This document shows positions 41,810 to 50,049 of a DNA stretch of 64,000 nt, piece after piece. Origin of the DNA: SAR202-VII-2 sp965263165 (GTDB lineage Bacteria > Chloroflexota > Dehalococcoidia > Lucifugimonadales > SAR202-VII-2); assembly GCA_965263165.1 (NCBI GenBank), contig OZ253584.1, positions 2,852,001 to 2,916,000 of the forward strand, written 5' to 3'. Every line of letters begins with the position of its first letter. Positions within the stretch are counted from its first letter, which is position 1. Position numbers and translations under genes: made by a program. The notes below the pieces were generated by a model that made no database searches, had not been told where the DNA came from, and was given only the letters and a program-made list of their open reading frames with translations.

Positions 41810-44142
41810 GCGGCGTCGGCACATCCCCTCCGATGTTGGATGCCGAGGACAAGGTCACCGGCCGAACCGTCTACCTGGCTGACATCGAGATGGATGGGAT
41901 GGCGCATGCCCGCGTGCTGCGCAGCCCCTTCCCCCACGCTCGCATCGTCTCCATCGACGCCTCGGAAGCCCGCGCCCATCCGGGCGTCATCTGCGTGCTC
42001 ACCCGGGATGAAGTCCTCGCCGACCCCGATATCGACCCCTACTTCGGCTACGTCATGCGCGACGCCCCGGTTGTCGCGCTGGACAAGGCCCGCCATCAGG
42101 GAGACATCATCGCCGTCGTCGTTGCCGAGGACGAGATGACGGCCGCTGAAGCCCTGGAAATGGTGGACGTCGAGTACGAGGAACTTCCCGCCGTCATCGA
42201 CACCCTGGAGGCCATGGCCCAAGGCGCGCCCATCGTTCAGGAAGAGATGAAGCCCATCGCCTGGGACATGAAGCCCATCCACGGCACAAACATCGCCCAC
42301 CACGCCACCCTCATGCGGGGAGACGTCGAGCGGGGCTTCGCCGAGTCCGACTACATCTTCGAGGACACCTACTCCGTCCCTCCCGTTCAACACTGCGCCC
42401 TGGAGCTCCACGGCGTCATCGCCAGCTACACAGACGACGGCATCACCGTCTGGACCAACTGCCAGTCGCCCTACCCCCTCCGGCGCGAGCTGGAGAGGAT
42501 GTTCAAGAGCCCCGTCCGGGTCATCGTGCCCTTCGTGGGCGGTGGCTTCGGCAGCAAGAGCCGGGACCGCATCGAGGCCACTATCGTCGCCGCGGCCAAG
42601 CTGGCGCGCCGTCCCGTCCGCCTCCTCCTCAGCCAGGAAGAGACCTTCCTGACCTTCATCCGCCCCGCCCTCACGTGCTGGACCAAGACCGGCGTCAAGG
42701 CCGACGGCACGCTCGTCGCCCGCCACCACACGTTCGTCGCGGACGTCGGCGGCTACGGCATCAGCGGCCCCCGCAACGCCAACAACACGCTGAAAGTCGC
42801 CACCGGCCCCTACCGGATCCCCCACGTCCTCGTCGACTGCTACGCGGTCTACACCAACAAGCCCCCCTCCGCCCCCTACCGCGGCCTCCCAACAACCCAA
42901 CACACGATGGCCTACGAATCGCAGATGGACCGCATGGCCCGGGCTCTCGGCATCGACCCGGTGGAAATGCGCATGAAGAACTTCCTCAGGGAGGGCGACG
43001 TTCACGTCCCCGGCGACCTCCTGCGCTCCGTCCACGCCGACGAGTGCCTGGAGAAAGTCGTCGATGCCATCGGCTATCGGGACAAGCAGAGCAGCCCTGG
43101 GCCAGACGGCAAGCTGCGCGGCAAGGGGTTGTCCTGCACCATCAAGTATACGATCACCCCTCCCGTGCCCACGGCCGCCACCCAAGCCGAAGTCGCGCTC
43201 AGGGGCGACGGCCTGTTCGAGGCCCTCGTCGGCAGCGTCAACTTGGGGCAGGGCTCCGACACCATCCTGGCCCAGATCACCGCCGAGGCTCTCGGTGTGC
43301 CCCTGAACCTCATACGCGTGACCCACAGCGACACCGGCGTAACCCCGGAGGACAACGGCACCACCGCCAGCCGGGGCACCTTCCACAGCGGCAACGCCGT
43401 CCTTGACGCCGCTAACAAAGTGCGCAGCGAACTCATCGCCATCGGAAGCCGGCTTCTGGAGGTTGAGCAGAGCCACGTGCAGGTCACCAGCCAAGGCGTG
43501 GCCGTGAACGGCGAGCCCAGCCGGACCGTTGGTTTCCAGGACCTCGTCCAGCGGCACGGCGGGCCCATCGCAGAGAAGGGGAGCTGCGTCGTCGGCGGCA
43601 TCTACACCGACGAAACGGGCCGGCAGTACCCCATCACTTCCACCTTCTGGAGCTTTGCCTCAGCCGCCGCCGAGGTGGAGGTGTCCCCTGAAACGGGCGA
43701 GATTCGCATCGTCAAAATGGCCGCCGCCGCCAACCTCGGCAGGGCCATCAACCCCCGCAGCGCCATGGCCCAACTTGAGGGGGGCATTGCCATGGACATG
43801 GGCCCCACCCTCTTCGAGCAACTCGTTTGGGATGACAGCGGCCAGCTTCTCAACAGCCACCTGATGGACTATCCTCTGCCCACCATGGAGCTTATCCCGG
43901 AGTACGAGCCAATCCTGGTGGAGCACCCTCTGGAAGGCGCCCCCTTCGGCGCCAAGGGCATCGGGGAAGTCGGCGCGGTCATCACGCCCGCCGCCATCGT
44001 CAACGCCGTGTATGATGCAACGGGTATCCTGTTCCACCAACTGCCCCTCTCGCCGCACGTCGTGCTGGCAGCCCTGGAGGACCCACCGGCGGATGCCCCG
44101 CCCACAGGACCGGCCGCAATAGTGCATGGACAGAGGACATAG
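41773..44142 (+). CDS. Xanthine dehydrogenase-family molybdopterin-binding subunit (CoxL-like)
   Basis: The 789-residue catalytic subunit of a molybdenum hydroxylase, which hydroxylates a carbon with water. Family marks are VGGGFGSKSRDRIEA, the loop APYRGLPTTQ, and GAKGIGEVGAV with the probable active-site base E732. The loop lacks the CSFR or GAGR sequence of form I or form II CO dehydrogenase, so CO oxidation is unlikely; an aldehyde, purine or N-heterocycle is more likely. The start, MGPEQGDG, lies within the FAD-subunit gene. A cupin gene separates it from the iron-sulfur subunit. Confidence 0.94.
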   Translation: MGPEQGDGAKPVGGVGTSPPMLDAEDKVTGRTVYLADIEMDGMAHARVLRSPFPHARIVSIDASEARAHPGVICVLTRDEVLADPDIDPYFGYVMRDAPVVALDKARHQGDIIAVVVAEDEMTAAEALEMVDVEYEELPAVIDTLEAMAQGAPIVQEEMKPIAWDMKPIHGTNIAHHATLMRGDVERGFAESDYIFEDTYSVPPVQHCALELHGVIASYTDDGITVWTNCQSPYPLRRELERMFKSPVRVIVPFVGGGFGSKSRDRIEATIVAAAKLARRPVRLLLSQEETFLTFIRPALTCWTKTGVKADGTLVARHHTFVADVGGYGISGPRNANNTLKVATGPYRIPHVLVDCYAVYTNKPPSAPYRGLPTTQHTMAYESQMDRMARALGIDPVEMRMKNFLREGDVHVPGDLLRSVHADECLEKVVDAIGYRDKQSSPGPDGKLRGKGLSCTIKYTITPPVPTAATQAEVALRGDGLFEALVGSVNLGQGSDTILAQITAEALGVPLNLIRVTHSDTGVTPEDNGTTASRGTFHSGNAVLDAANKVRSELIAIGSRLLEVEQSHVQVTSQGVAVNGEPSRTVGFQDLVQRHGGPIAEKGSCVVGGIYTDETGRQYPITSTFWSFASAAAEVEVSPETGEIRIVKMAAAANLGRAINPRSAMAQLEGGIAMDMGPTLFEQLVWDDSGQLLNSHLMDYPLPTMELIPEYEPILVEHPLEGAPFGAKGIGEVGAVITPAAIVNAVYDATGILFHQLPLSPHVVLAALEDPPADAPPTGPAAIVHGQRT

Positions 44143-44209
44143 CAATAGAGTGCTTGCGCCCAATCAGAGGACCCAGTCAATGAAGCGAGCAGTATAGGAG
44201 GACAAGACC

Positions 44210-44659
44210 ATGAGTATTGAAGAAGAACCCAAGACAACACTGTTCAACTTCGCCCAACCCGACACCATCAACGGGAAGGCCGCCAAGAGGCTCGGCGTCG
44301 GCGGCATGGTGACGGCCAGCGTGCAATTCCTCGCCGCCGGCGGCGACAACAACCTCCACTCCCATAGCGCAGAAGACGAGGCCTTCCTCGTCCTAGGAGG
44401 CCGCGTCCGGTTCTACGGCAAGGACGAAGAGGTCATCGCCGAGCTCGGCCAGAACGAGGGCATCATCATCCCCCGTCTGTTTCCCTACTGGTTCGAGTCG
44501 GCGTCCGACGAGGTTCTCACCATCTACAAGGTGGGCGCCCAAGACCCCCGGTATACCAATGAGCGACTGAACTACGAGGGCCTCAACGCCTCGCAGATCG
44601 CTCGCGGCGACAACCATCCGCTGACCGGAAGGGCGCCCACGGAAGAGGAAAAAGTCTAG
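44210..44659 (+). CDS. Cupin domain protein
   Basis: A 149-residue single cupin barrel. The metal motif is present: NLHSHSAEDEAFLVLGGRV near 44-62 supplies two histidines and a glutamate, and IIPRLFPYWFES follows. AGGAGG lies nine bases before the ATG. It is inserted between the large and iron-sulfur subunits of the molybdenum hydroxylase, so it may act on the same compound. A second cupin of the same length lies at 48117, but the two are only distantly alike. Confidence 0.88.
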   Translation: MSIEEEPKTTLFNFAQPDTINGKAAKRLGVGGMVTASVQFLAAGGDNNLHSHSAEDEAFLVLGGRVRFYGKDEEVIAELGQNEGIIIPRLFPYWFESASDEVLTIYKVGAQDPRYTNERLNYEGLNASQIARGDNHPLTGRAPTEEEKV

Positions 44660-44765
44660 GACGGCCGCCTGCCAGCGTCAGAAGAGCTGCCGGGCCCTTC
44701 ATAAGGAGCGCCGGGGCGCAGCGCCACCGACGGGAGGGTGGCGTCCCCAAGGCGGGGCCGCCACA

Positions 44766-44793
44766 GGCAGGGGGCTGTAGCACTCCCCCTGCC
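44766..44793 (+). terminator. Strong hairpin between cupin and CoxS-like genes
   Basis: GGCAGGGGG (44766-44774) pairs with CCCCCTGCC (44785-44793) over a ten-base loop. A second stem CGCCACC/GGTGGCG lies just to the left near 44721-44741. No T-run follows, so it may reduce rather than stop read-through within the cluster. Confidence 0.4.
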
Positions 44794-44875
44794 CTGAGGA
44801 CATCGCAGGGCGGAGTGGCCTAGAGCGCAACGCCCGCCAACTTGGACCATTTCACCAACGGGACACCATGCCGCC

Positions 44876-45343
44876 ATGCAAATCGAACTCACCATAAACG
44901 GCAATGCGGAGGCCAGGGACATCCCCCCTTGGAAGACGCTCCTCCACACCCTCCGCGACGACTTCAAGCTCAAGGGCGCCAAGGCCTATTGCTACAGCGG
45001 CATCTGCGGCGCCTGCACCGTCCTTGTCGATGGCGAGCCCGTCAGCTCCTGCATCATGCTGGCGGCCCAGGCTAACGGCAAGCAGGTCACCACCGTGGAG
45101 GGGCTGGCGACGGAAGAAGGGCTCCACCCCATCCAGCAAGCCTTCGTCGACAACCAAGGCCTCCAGTGCGGCTACTGCACGCCCGGCATGGTGCTGCTCA
45201 CCAAGACTCTCCTGGAGGAGAACCCGCTGCCCTCCAAGGAAGAGATCGCCCGCTACCTGGGCGGCAACATCTGCCGCTGCACCGGATACGCGCGGATCGT
45301 TGAATCCGTCACAGCCGCCGCCAAGGCTATGTCGCCGGAGTAG
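44876..45343 (+). CDS. 2Fe-2S iron-sulfur subunit of molybdenum hydroxylase (CoxS-like)
   Basis: The small electron-transfer subunit with two [2Fe-2S] clusters. Plant-type cluster ligands are C39, C44, C47 and C59 (CYSGICGACTV), and the second cluster uses C98, C101, C133 and C135 (QCGYCTPGM and NICRCTGY). The 155-residue length is normal. It follows the cupin gene after a 216-base GC-rich gap and precedes the CoxG-like gene by nine bases. Confidence 0.95.
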   Translation: MQIELTINGNAEARDIPPWKTLLHTLRDDFKLKGAKAYCYSGICGACTVLVDGEPVSSCIMLAAQANGKQVTTVEGLATEEGLHPIQQAFVDNQGLQCGYCTPGMVLLTKTLLEENPLPSKEEIARYLGGNICRCTGYARIVESVTAAAKAMSPE

Positions 45344-45352
45344 AAATAGCCA

Positions 45353-45802
45353 ATGGACCTCAAAGACACCTTCACCGTCGAAGCGCCCAGAGAGAAGGTC
45401 TGGGACCTCTTCTGGGACTTTCCCCGGCTGGCCGCCTGCCTGCCCGGCTGCGAGTCCATCGAGCGCATCGACGACTCCAACTTCAAAGCCCGCGTCGCCC
45501 AGCGAGTCGGGCCATTTCAGATTGCTCTGGACCTCAATCTCACACTGGACGACGTGCAGCAGAACAAAAGCGTCGCCTTCTCGGGAAGCGGCGGCGACAA
45601 ACGGGGCAACAACCTGAAGATTGCCAGGGCGGCCCTGGAGTTGGACCCCGTTTCCGACGCCGAGACCTCCGTCTCCTACGACATGGACTTCACCCTGTTT
45701 GGCAAGCTCGGCACGATGGGCAACTCCGTCGTGAAACGCAAGGTCGAAGAAATGCGCAAGGAGTTCACGCGGCGCCTCACAGAAGCGGTCGCGGCGTCCT
45801 AA
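45353..45802 (+). CDS. CoxG-like SRPBCC family protein
   Basis: A 149-residue START/SRPBCC-fold protein resembling CO dehydrogenase subunit G. It opens MDLKDTFTVEAPREKVWDLFWDFPRLAACLPGCESIE, the family's usual beginning. CoxG is associated with maturation or membrane attachment of molybdenum hydroxylases; here it lacks the long C-terminal membrane tail of the classical protein. It is the last core gene of the cluster. Confidence 0.9.
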   Translation: MDLKDTFTVEAPREKVWDLFWDFPRLAACLPGCESIERIDDSNFKARVAQRVGPFQIALDLNLTLDDVQQNKSVAFSGSGGDKRGNNLKIARAALELDPVSDAETSVSYDMDFTLFGKLGTMGNSVVKRKVEEMRKEFTRRLTEAVAAS

Positions 45803-45876
45803 CGCCAACCGAGCGGTTGGGCGTCGCGCGCAATGCACCCCGAGCTGCGCCAGCCCAGCCCCAGGAGTCACGCCAC

Positions 45877-46701
45877 ATGGCCCTCTCCAACGGCCCCGAA
45901 TCGAAGCACGTTGAAGCCCACGGCCTCAACCTCCACTACCTAGACTGGGGCGGCGACAGCCTGCCGCCCATGCTCCTCCTCCACGGCCTCCAGGACTGCG
46001 CTGGCCTCTGGGACGACTTCGCCGCCGCCATGCGGAGCCGCTATCACGTCATCGCCCTCGACCACCGGGGCCACGGCGACAGCCCCTGGACCGCCCCCGA
46101 GCGCTACAAGCTGGCCGATTACGTCGCCGAGGTGAAGGGCGTCATCGAGGCGCTGGACCTGCGGGACATTGTGCTGATGGGCCATTCCGCAGGAAGCAAG
46201 AACGCCTGGATCTACATCGCCGAGAACCCGGGCCGCGTCTCCCGTCTCGTCATCACCGACATGGACCCGGACTCCTACAACCCCGGCTCCCGGGAAATGA
46301 TCGGCCGCTACAAGGGCGAGTCGGATGAGTACGATACCCTGGAGGCTGTCGTGGAACGCCTGCGCGACCGCGCTCGCCTTGCTTCCGACGACTTGCTGCG
46401 GCGCCACGCCGCCCACCTGACCCGGCCGCTGCCCAGCGGCAAGCTGACATGGAAGCGGGACCGCAACGTCGTCACCCATTACGACCGCCCCGACGCCTGG
46501 CATTACCTGCCACAGGTCAACGCGCCGACCCTCATTGTGCGGGGGTCCATCAGTACGCTGCTGACCCGTCCGGTCGCCAAGCGCATGAACGAACAGATAC
46601 CCGACTGCCGGCTCGTGGAGCTCGAGGGCGGACACCACTGGGTCCACCACGAGTTCCCCGCCCAATACCAGCGCGTGGTGAGGGAGTTCCTAGACAGCTA
46701 G
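45877..46701 (+). CDS. Alpha/beta hydrolase
   Basis: A 274-residue hydrolase. The oxyanion segment LLLHGLQDCAGLW (33-45), ALDHRGHGDSPW (60-71), the nucleophile elbow GHS104AG and a C-terminal EGGHHWVHH with the catalytic histidine are all visible. The ATG at 45877 has CAGGAG ten bases upstream; 20 further codons upstream are open. It may hydrolyse the product of the adjacent molybdenum hydroxylase, by position only. Confidence 0.9.
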   Translation: MALSNGPESKHVEAHGLNLHYLDWGGDSLPPMLLLHGLQDCAGLWDDFAAAMRSRYHVIALDHRGHGDSPWTAPERYKLADYVAEVKGVIEALDLRDIVLMGHSAGSKNAWIYIAENPGRVSRLVITDMDPDSYNPGSREMIGRYKGESDEYDTLEAVVERLRDRARLASDDLLRRHAAHLTRPLPSGKLTWKRDRNVVTHYDRPDAWHYLPQVNAPTLIVRGSISTLLTRPVAKRMNEQIPDCRLVELEGGHHWVHHEFPAQYQRVVREFLDS

Positions 46702-46768
46702 AGAATCCCTCAACACCCCCCCAACCCCGGCGAACCATCCCATTCCTGCCCCCGTAGCCGGGAAAAGG

Positions 46769-47137
46769 AGGTCTTTGATTGTATGCGTAACGTTAATCAG
46801 CCGGATTTCGGGGTTTGCAGGCACGGAGCCATTACAAAGGCATTACAGGCCGTTACAAAGCCATTACGAGTCGCTACGGAGTCATTACGGAGTCGTTACG
46901 GACCGTTGCCCAGCCGTTACGAGTCATTAGTCATTATGGAGCGGGATGGCTCCAAAGAGCCTGTGCCTCGCGACGGCAGTCGCTCCGGTCCCAGCCTTCC
47001 TCGGACGGTCTTGCCCCTAGGGTTGTTCCCTCAGCGCCCCTGCCACAGGGGGATTCTCTATGGTTAGCCCACAGTGCTAAATGTATGCGGCAGGCTCCGA
47101 GAAAGAGAGGCGGGCCGGTGGCCGACTTCATGGGGAT
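46769..47137 (-). ncRNA. Candidate structured RNA, copy B of the duplicated element
   Basis: It starts on the left at AGGTCTTTGATTGTATG and is driven from the right by a promoter with perfect TATAAT. Blocks CTAACCATAGAGAAT, CCTCTGTGGCAGG-type hairpin sequence and the CCGAGGAAGGCTGGGACC segment are identical or nearly so to copy A, and the hairpin GGCTC-CAAA-GAGCC replaces GCTCC-AA-GGAGC of copy A, a hint of conserved pairing. The central array has entirely different units. There is no evident terminator. Flanking genes differ between copies, so this is an independent unit. Confidence 0.5.
46827..46939. repeat. Tandem 10-11-bp units inside copy B
   Basis: About ten units close to GTCRTTACGGA or GCCRTTACAAA with occasional one-base deletions. 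Units in copy A read GAGCCGTCGCT; aligned, both fit a loose pattern GCCGT plus five variable bases plus A. Units are more alike within a copy than between copies. Confidence 0.8.
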
Positions 47138-47166
47138 ATTATAGCACAATAGTTCGTATATTGCAA
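47138..47166 (-). promoter_or_regulatory. Consensus-like sigma-70 promoter of copy B element
   Basis: Minus-strand TTGCAA (47161-47166), a 17-base spacer, and perfect TATAAT (47138-47143). The spacer shares CGAACTATTGTGC with copy A. Confidence 0.7.
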
Positions 47167-47167
47167 G

Positions 47168-47388
47168 TAGGAGCGGGCAGAGACTGAGGGGAAGGAGAGG
47201 GCGGCTTATGGTGGCGGACGGCGGTTGTCCCACCTAGCCCACCCTCCAACGTTTTTAGAAACAGGGGGACTCCCCCTGTACCCCCGGCGGGGGCTGCGTT
47301 TGCTCACCTGGCGCATCGGGCGCCGGGGCCAGACCGTCGTCATGGAAGAGTCGTTGAGGAAGGGTTGTAAAGGAACAGTCGTCAAGAG
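47168..47388. other. Intergenic stretch with palindromic hairpin
   Basis: Contains ACAGGGGGACTCCCCCTGT at 47261-47279, a nearly perfect palindrome, followed on the minus strand by TTTCTAAAAACG. It could end minus-strand transcripts before they reach the copy B promoter. No gene is seen. Confidence 0.4.
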
Positions 47389-47424
47389 ATGAACACCAAC
47401 AGTCCCGGCGCGACAGGAGGCCCC

Positions 47425-48060
47425 ATGGGCAAGATACTGCTCGACGAAACCATCCCTTTGAACACCGGCCGCGCCTGCGAACTCAAGCAGGGCCAGCTTC
47501 TGCGCGTCTACGGCCAGACCACCGCCGACTTCGTCGCCTTCAACCTCCACGACCTCAAGGAGCGGTTCGACCAGGCCAGGACCAAGAGCAACCAGTCCAA
47601 GATCTTCATCTCCACCGGCGACATCCTCTACTCGCAGCGCAACAACGTGCTCCTCACCGTCACCGACGACCAGTTCCCCGGCCACCACGACATGCAGAAA
47701 GGCATGTGCAGCCGGAAGCGCATCGAAATGGTGTTCCTGGGGAAGTCGCGCCGCGACAAGTGGGGAGGCGGGCAGCAGGTGGAGGAACGCTGGGAGGACC
47801 TCCCTAGCCACGGGTGCTGGGAAAATCTGTCCAGGGCTACAGAACCCTGGGCCATAGACCCCGACGACCTGCCGGGGCCGTTCAACCTCTTCCAAAACAC
47901 CCGCATCGACGGTGAGACGGGCATCATGTACTGGGATCTCGTCAACCTCGACGGGGACGTTTCCATCGAGATGCGAGCGGAAATGGACTGCCTGGTCGCC
48001 GTCAGCAACTGCCCCGGCGGCCGAGGCCCCCTCACCCGCATCGTCGTCAGCGAGCCTTGA
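47425..48060 (+). CDS. DUF1989 family protein (urea-amidolyase-associated type)
   Basis: A 211-residue protein of the DUF1989 family, some members of which are linked to urea carboxylase or aminomethyltransferase-like functions. Marks are LKQGQLLRVYGQTTADFVAFNLHD near 23-46, the metal-type segment DDQFPGHHDMQKGMCSRKR, and GPFNLFQNTRIDGE. The conserved cysteine in MCSRKR and the histidines in GHHD may bind metal. A start 12 codons earlier (47389) is open, but AGGAGG directly precedes 47425. Confidence 0.85.
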   Translation: MGKILLDETIPLNTGRACELKQGQLLRVYGQTTADFVAFNLHDLKERFDQARTKSNQSKIFISTGDILYSQRNNVLLTVTDDQFPGHHDMQKGMCSRKRIEMVFLGKSRRDKWGGGQQVEERWEDLPSHGCWENLSRATEPWAIDPDDLPGPFNLFQNTRIDGETGIMYWDLVNLDGDVSIEMRAEMDCLVAVSNCPGGRGPLTRIVVSEP

Positions 48061-48116
48061 CCACACACACCGCCACTCGCCGCCGCTGAATCCCCTCGGC
48101 GCCGCGTCCACGCGGA

Positions 48117-48566
48117 TTAGGACACCCGCTGCTCCTCGACCCCGCCGTCCAGGGTCCAGAACGACCCCTCGACGGGCGTCCCCGTGACGCTCCCGTAGTC
48201 GATCACCAACGGCGACCCATCGCCCTTGAGGTAGTAGTCCCATGAGTCGGCCGTCGTGCCCCCAACCCGCAGAACGACCGCGGGGCCGTCCCCCGACCGT
48301 TCGAAGCGGTACGGGGTCCCCGCCGGCATGGTCATTCCCTCGCCTCGCCGCACCACCGTGGGCTGGTCGTCCTGGTCGTAGAACGTGGCCTCGCCGTCGA
48401 GCACCAGGTAGGTCTGGTCCTCGTACGTGTGGCTGTGCAGCATCACCTCGCCGCCCTCGACCAGGTACTTCAGCGACAGCCTCGTCCGGTCGGTCCCGGG
48501 CAACTCCTCGGTGCTCCTGCCCTCTTCCAGCAACTGCGCTTTCAACTCGAACTTTTGGCCCGCCAT
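48117..48566 (-). CDS. Cupin domain protein
   Basis: A 149-residue cupin with the usual metal motif MLHSHTYEDQTYLVLDGEATFY (about 41-62) and GMTMPAGTPYRFE. AGGAGG precedes the ATG by seven bases. It follows the racemase-superfamily gene on the minus strand and converges with the DUF1989 gene. Substrate unknown. Confidence 0.88.
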   Translation of the reverse strand: MAGQKFELKAQLLEEGRSTEELPGTDRTRLSLKYLVEGGEVMLHSHTYEDQTYLVLDGEATFYDQDDQPTVVRRGEGMTMPAGTPYRFERSGDGPAVVLRVGGTTADSWDYYLKGDGSPLVIDYGSVTGTPVEGSFWTLDGGVEEQRVS

Positions 48567-48605
48567 CCTGATTCCTCCTGTAATCCTCGTAGCACCTTCG
48601 GCGGC

Positions 48606-49358
48606 CTACCTGGCCCCCGCCGCCTCCGGCTGCGCGAGCAACCGCCCAAAACCCGGGACCGGCGTCTGAATGTCCAACTCGTTCATCGCCCACCAGGATA
48701 TCGCCTGGAACTGCGTCACCACGGGCTTCCCCGTCGCCTTCTCGATGCGGTCGATGTTGCGGACCACCGGCCACTGGGGACATGAGAAGAAGATGCCGTC
48801 CGTATCGGGGTGCTCACCGAACGCCTCCATCGCCATTTCGAAGGGCTGGTCGAAAGAACCCTCGCTGAGCTGCTGGGCCAGCGTCAGGTGAATCCCCTTC
48901 GAAGCAACCACCTCGAACCCAGCCGTCTCGAAGGCATTGCGCGCCCGTTGCAGGATAGCGTCCTGGTAGTTGCTGATGATGGTGATCCGCCGCATATCCA
49001 ACGCCTCGAAGGCGGCCATAACCGCGGCGATATCCGTCGTAACGGGCACAGCCCCGCCGGCATAGCGGCTCATGTCCTCGGCGAGCTGCAAATGATAGGA
49101 CGGCCCCTGCGACGTGATCACCGGGATGCCGCCCAGGGCGATGGCGTGGACCTTGCGCTCCACCAACTCCTTCACGCAGATCTCCACCGTGGCCAGCGCC
49201 TTCTTATATTCCTCGTCGTTGTGCTCGGCGAGGCCCAGACAGGAAAGACACCAACTCACCCCCTCCGGCGCCACCTGCATAGCCTCATAGATCGCCGTCT
49301 CGTTCGTCCGCGGGGGCGAAATCAGACCGATCGTCCCTCGCCAGCCATATACGCCCAT
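48606..49358 (-). CDS. Asp/Glu racemase superfamily protein, arylmalonate decarboxylase/maleate isomerase-like
   Basis: A 250-residue two-lobed protein of the superfamily that contains aspartate racemase, maleate isomerase and arylmalonate decarboxylase. It opens YGWRGTIGLISPPRTNETAIYEA. Most isomerases use two cysteines; here the N-terminal position reads ALGGIPVITSQG (75-86) without cysteine, while C193 (FFSCPQWPV) is retained. One-cysteine enzymes of this type are decarboxylases, so malonate-type decarboxylation is favoured. AAGGAGG precedes the ATG at 49358; the frame is open further upstream. Confidence 0.83.
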   Translation of the reverse strand: MGVYGWRGTIGLISPPRTNETAIYEAMQVAPEGVSWCLSCLGLAEHNDEEYKKALATVEICVKELVERKVHAIALGGIPVITSQGPSYHLQLAEDMSRYAGGAVPVTTDIAAVMAAFEALDMRRITIISNYQDAILQRARNAFETAGFEVVASKGIHLTLAQQLSEGSFDQPFEMAMEAFGEHPDTDGIFFSCPQWPVVRNIDRIEKATGKPVVTQFQAISWWAMNELDIQTPVPGFGRLLAQPEAAGAR

Positions 49359-49515
49359 GACAACCTCCTTCCTCTGCAAACCCAGCCTTGAACCCCAAAC
49401 GACGCTCCGCTCTCTCCGCCCCTCCACCCAACGAGGCCCTTCCGCCGAGGTTATTCGGTATACTGCGGAACTGCAACCCTGCCCACCGCCGGCGCCATCC
49501 AAGACCCGTCAACCG

Positions 49516-49977
49516 ATGCCTCAACCCAATCTCAAACGCCCTCTCCTCCTGCGCGCCGCCGCCCTCCTCGCCCTGTTCGGCCTGGGACTGGCGCTCAGTA
49601 GTCAGGCCTTATGGCTGGGCTGGGCGCTCTCGCTGGCGGCGCTGATCGTCTTCGGCTTCTGGGGCGACATCCAGCTTGGAGCGCTGGTGCTCGGCGCGTC
49701 CTTCGCTGGGCTCGCAGTCTGGGGCCTCGCCTTCGGCATCGGGGGAGACAGCGACGGCGAGACCATTGGATGGTTCCTGCTGGTCGGCCTCGGCAGCCTC
49801 GCCCTGCTGGCCGGCGCCGGCCTGTGGAGCAAGCGGCGGCTCCCCGGCGCCGTGGTCATGGCCGGTGGATTCGCCAGCCTTGCCGTCGGCTTCCCGCCGG
49901 CTGCGCTCATGGCCGCAGGCATGGCGATAACGTGGTTTGGCGCGGCCCTGGTGCGGAGGCTCGCCGAAGGGGCATAG
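49516..49977 (+). CDS. Small integral membrane protein of unknown function
   Basis: A 153-residue protein, almost entirely hydrophobic, with about five predicted membrane spans (for example LLLRAAALLALFGLGLAL near 10-27 and WFLLVGLGSLALLAGAGLW near 84-102) and a short basic end. No family is recognised. The ATG at 49516 gives a positive N-terminus before the first span; an upstream extension is open but polar and unconserved in look. It sits between divergently and co-directionally placed catabolic genes. Confidence 0.65.
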   Translation: MPQPNLKRPLLLRAAALLALFGLGLALSSQALWLGWALSLAALIVFGFWGDIQLGALVLGASFAGLAVWGLAFGIGGDSDGETIGWFLLVGLGSLALLAGAGLWSKRRLPGAVVMAGGFASLAVGFPPAALMAAGMAITWFGAALVRRLAEGA

Positions 49978-50049
49978 CCATCCAGGGAATCCCCCACCCT
50001 TCCCCCCATATGCTATAGTGCGCGCACACCCTCAGAGGAGGCGTTGGCT

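Noticed and set aside
41278..43557. Very long open frame (about 759 codons) on the minus strand
   Set aside because: It is antisense to the molybdenum hydroxylase genes, whose family motifs are clear; long antisense frames are expected in GC-rich DNA, and its composition is unlike a protein family.
41773..44142. Aerobic carbon monoxide dehydrogenase
   Set aside because: The active-site loop lacks the CSFR and GAGR signatures, so the general molybdenum hydroxylase name is safer.
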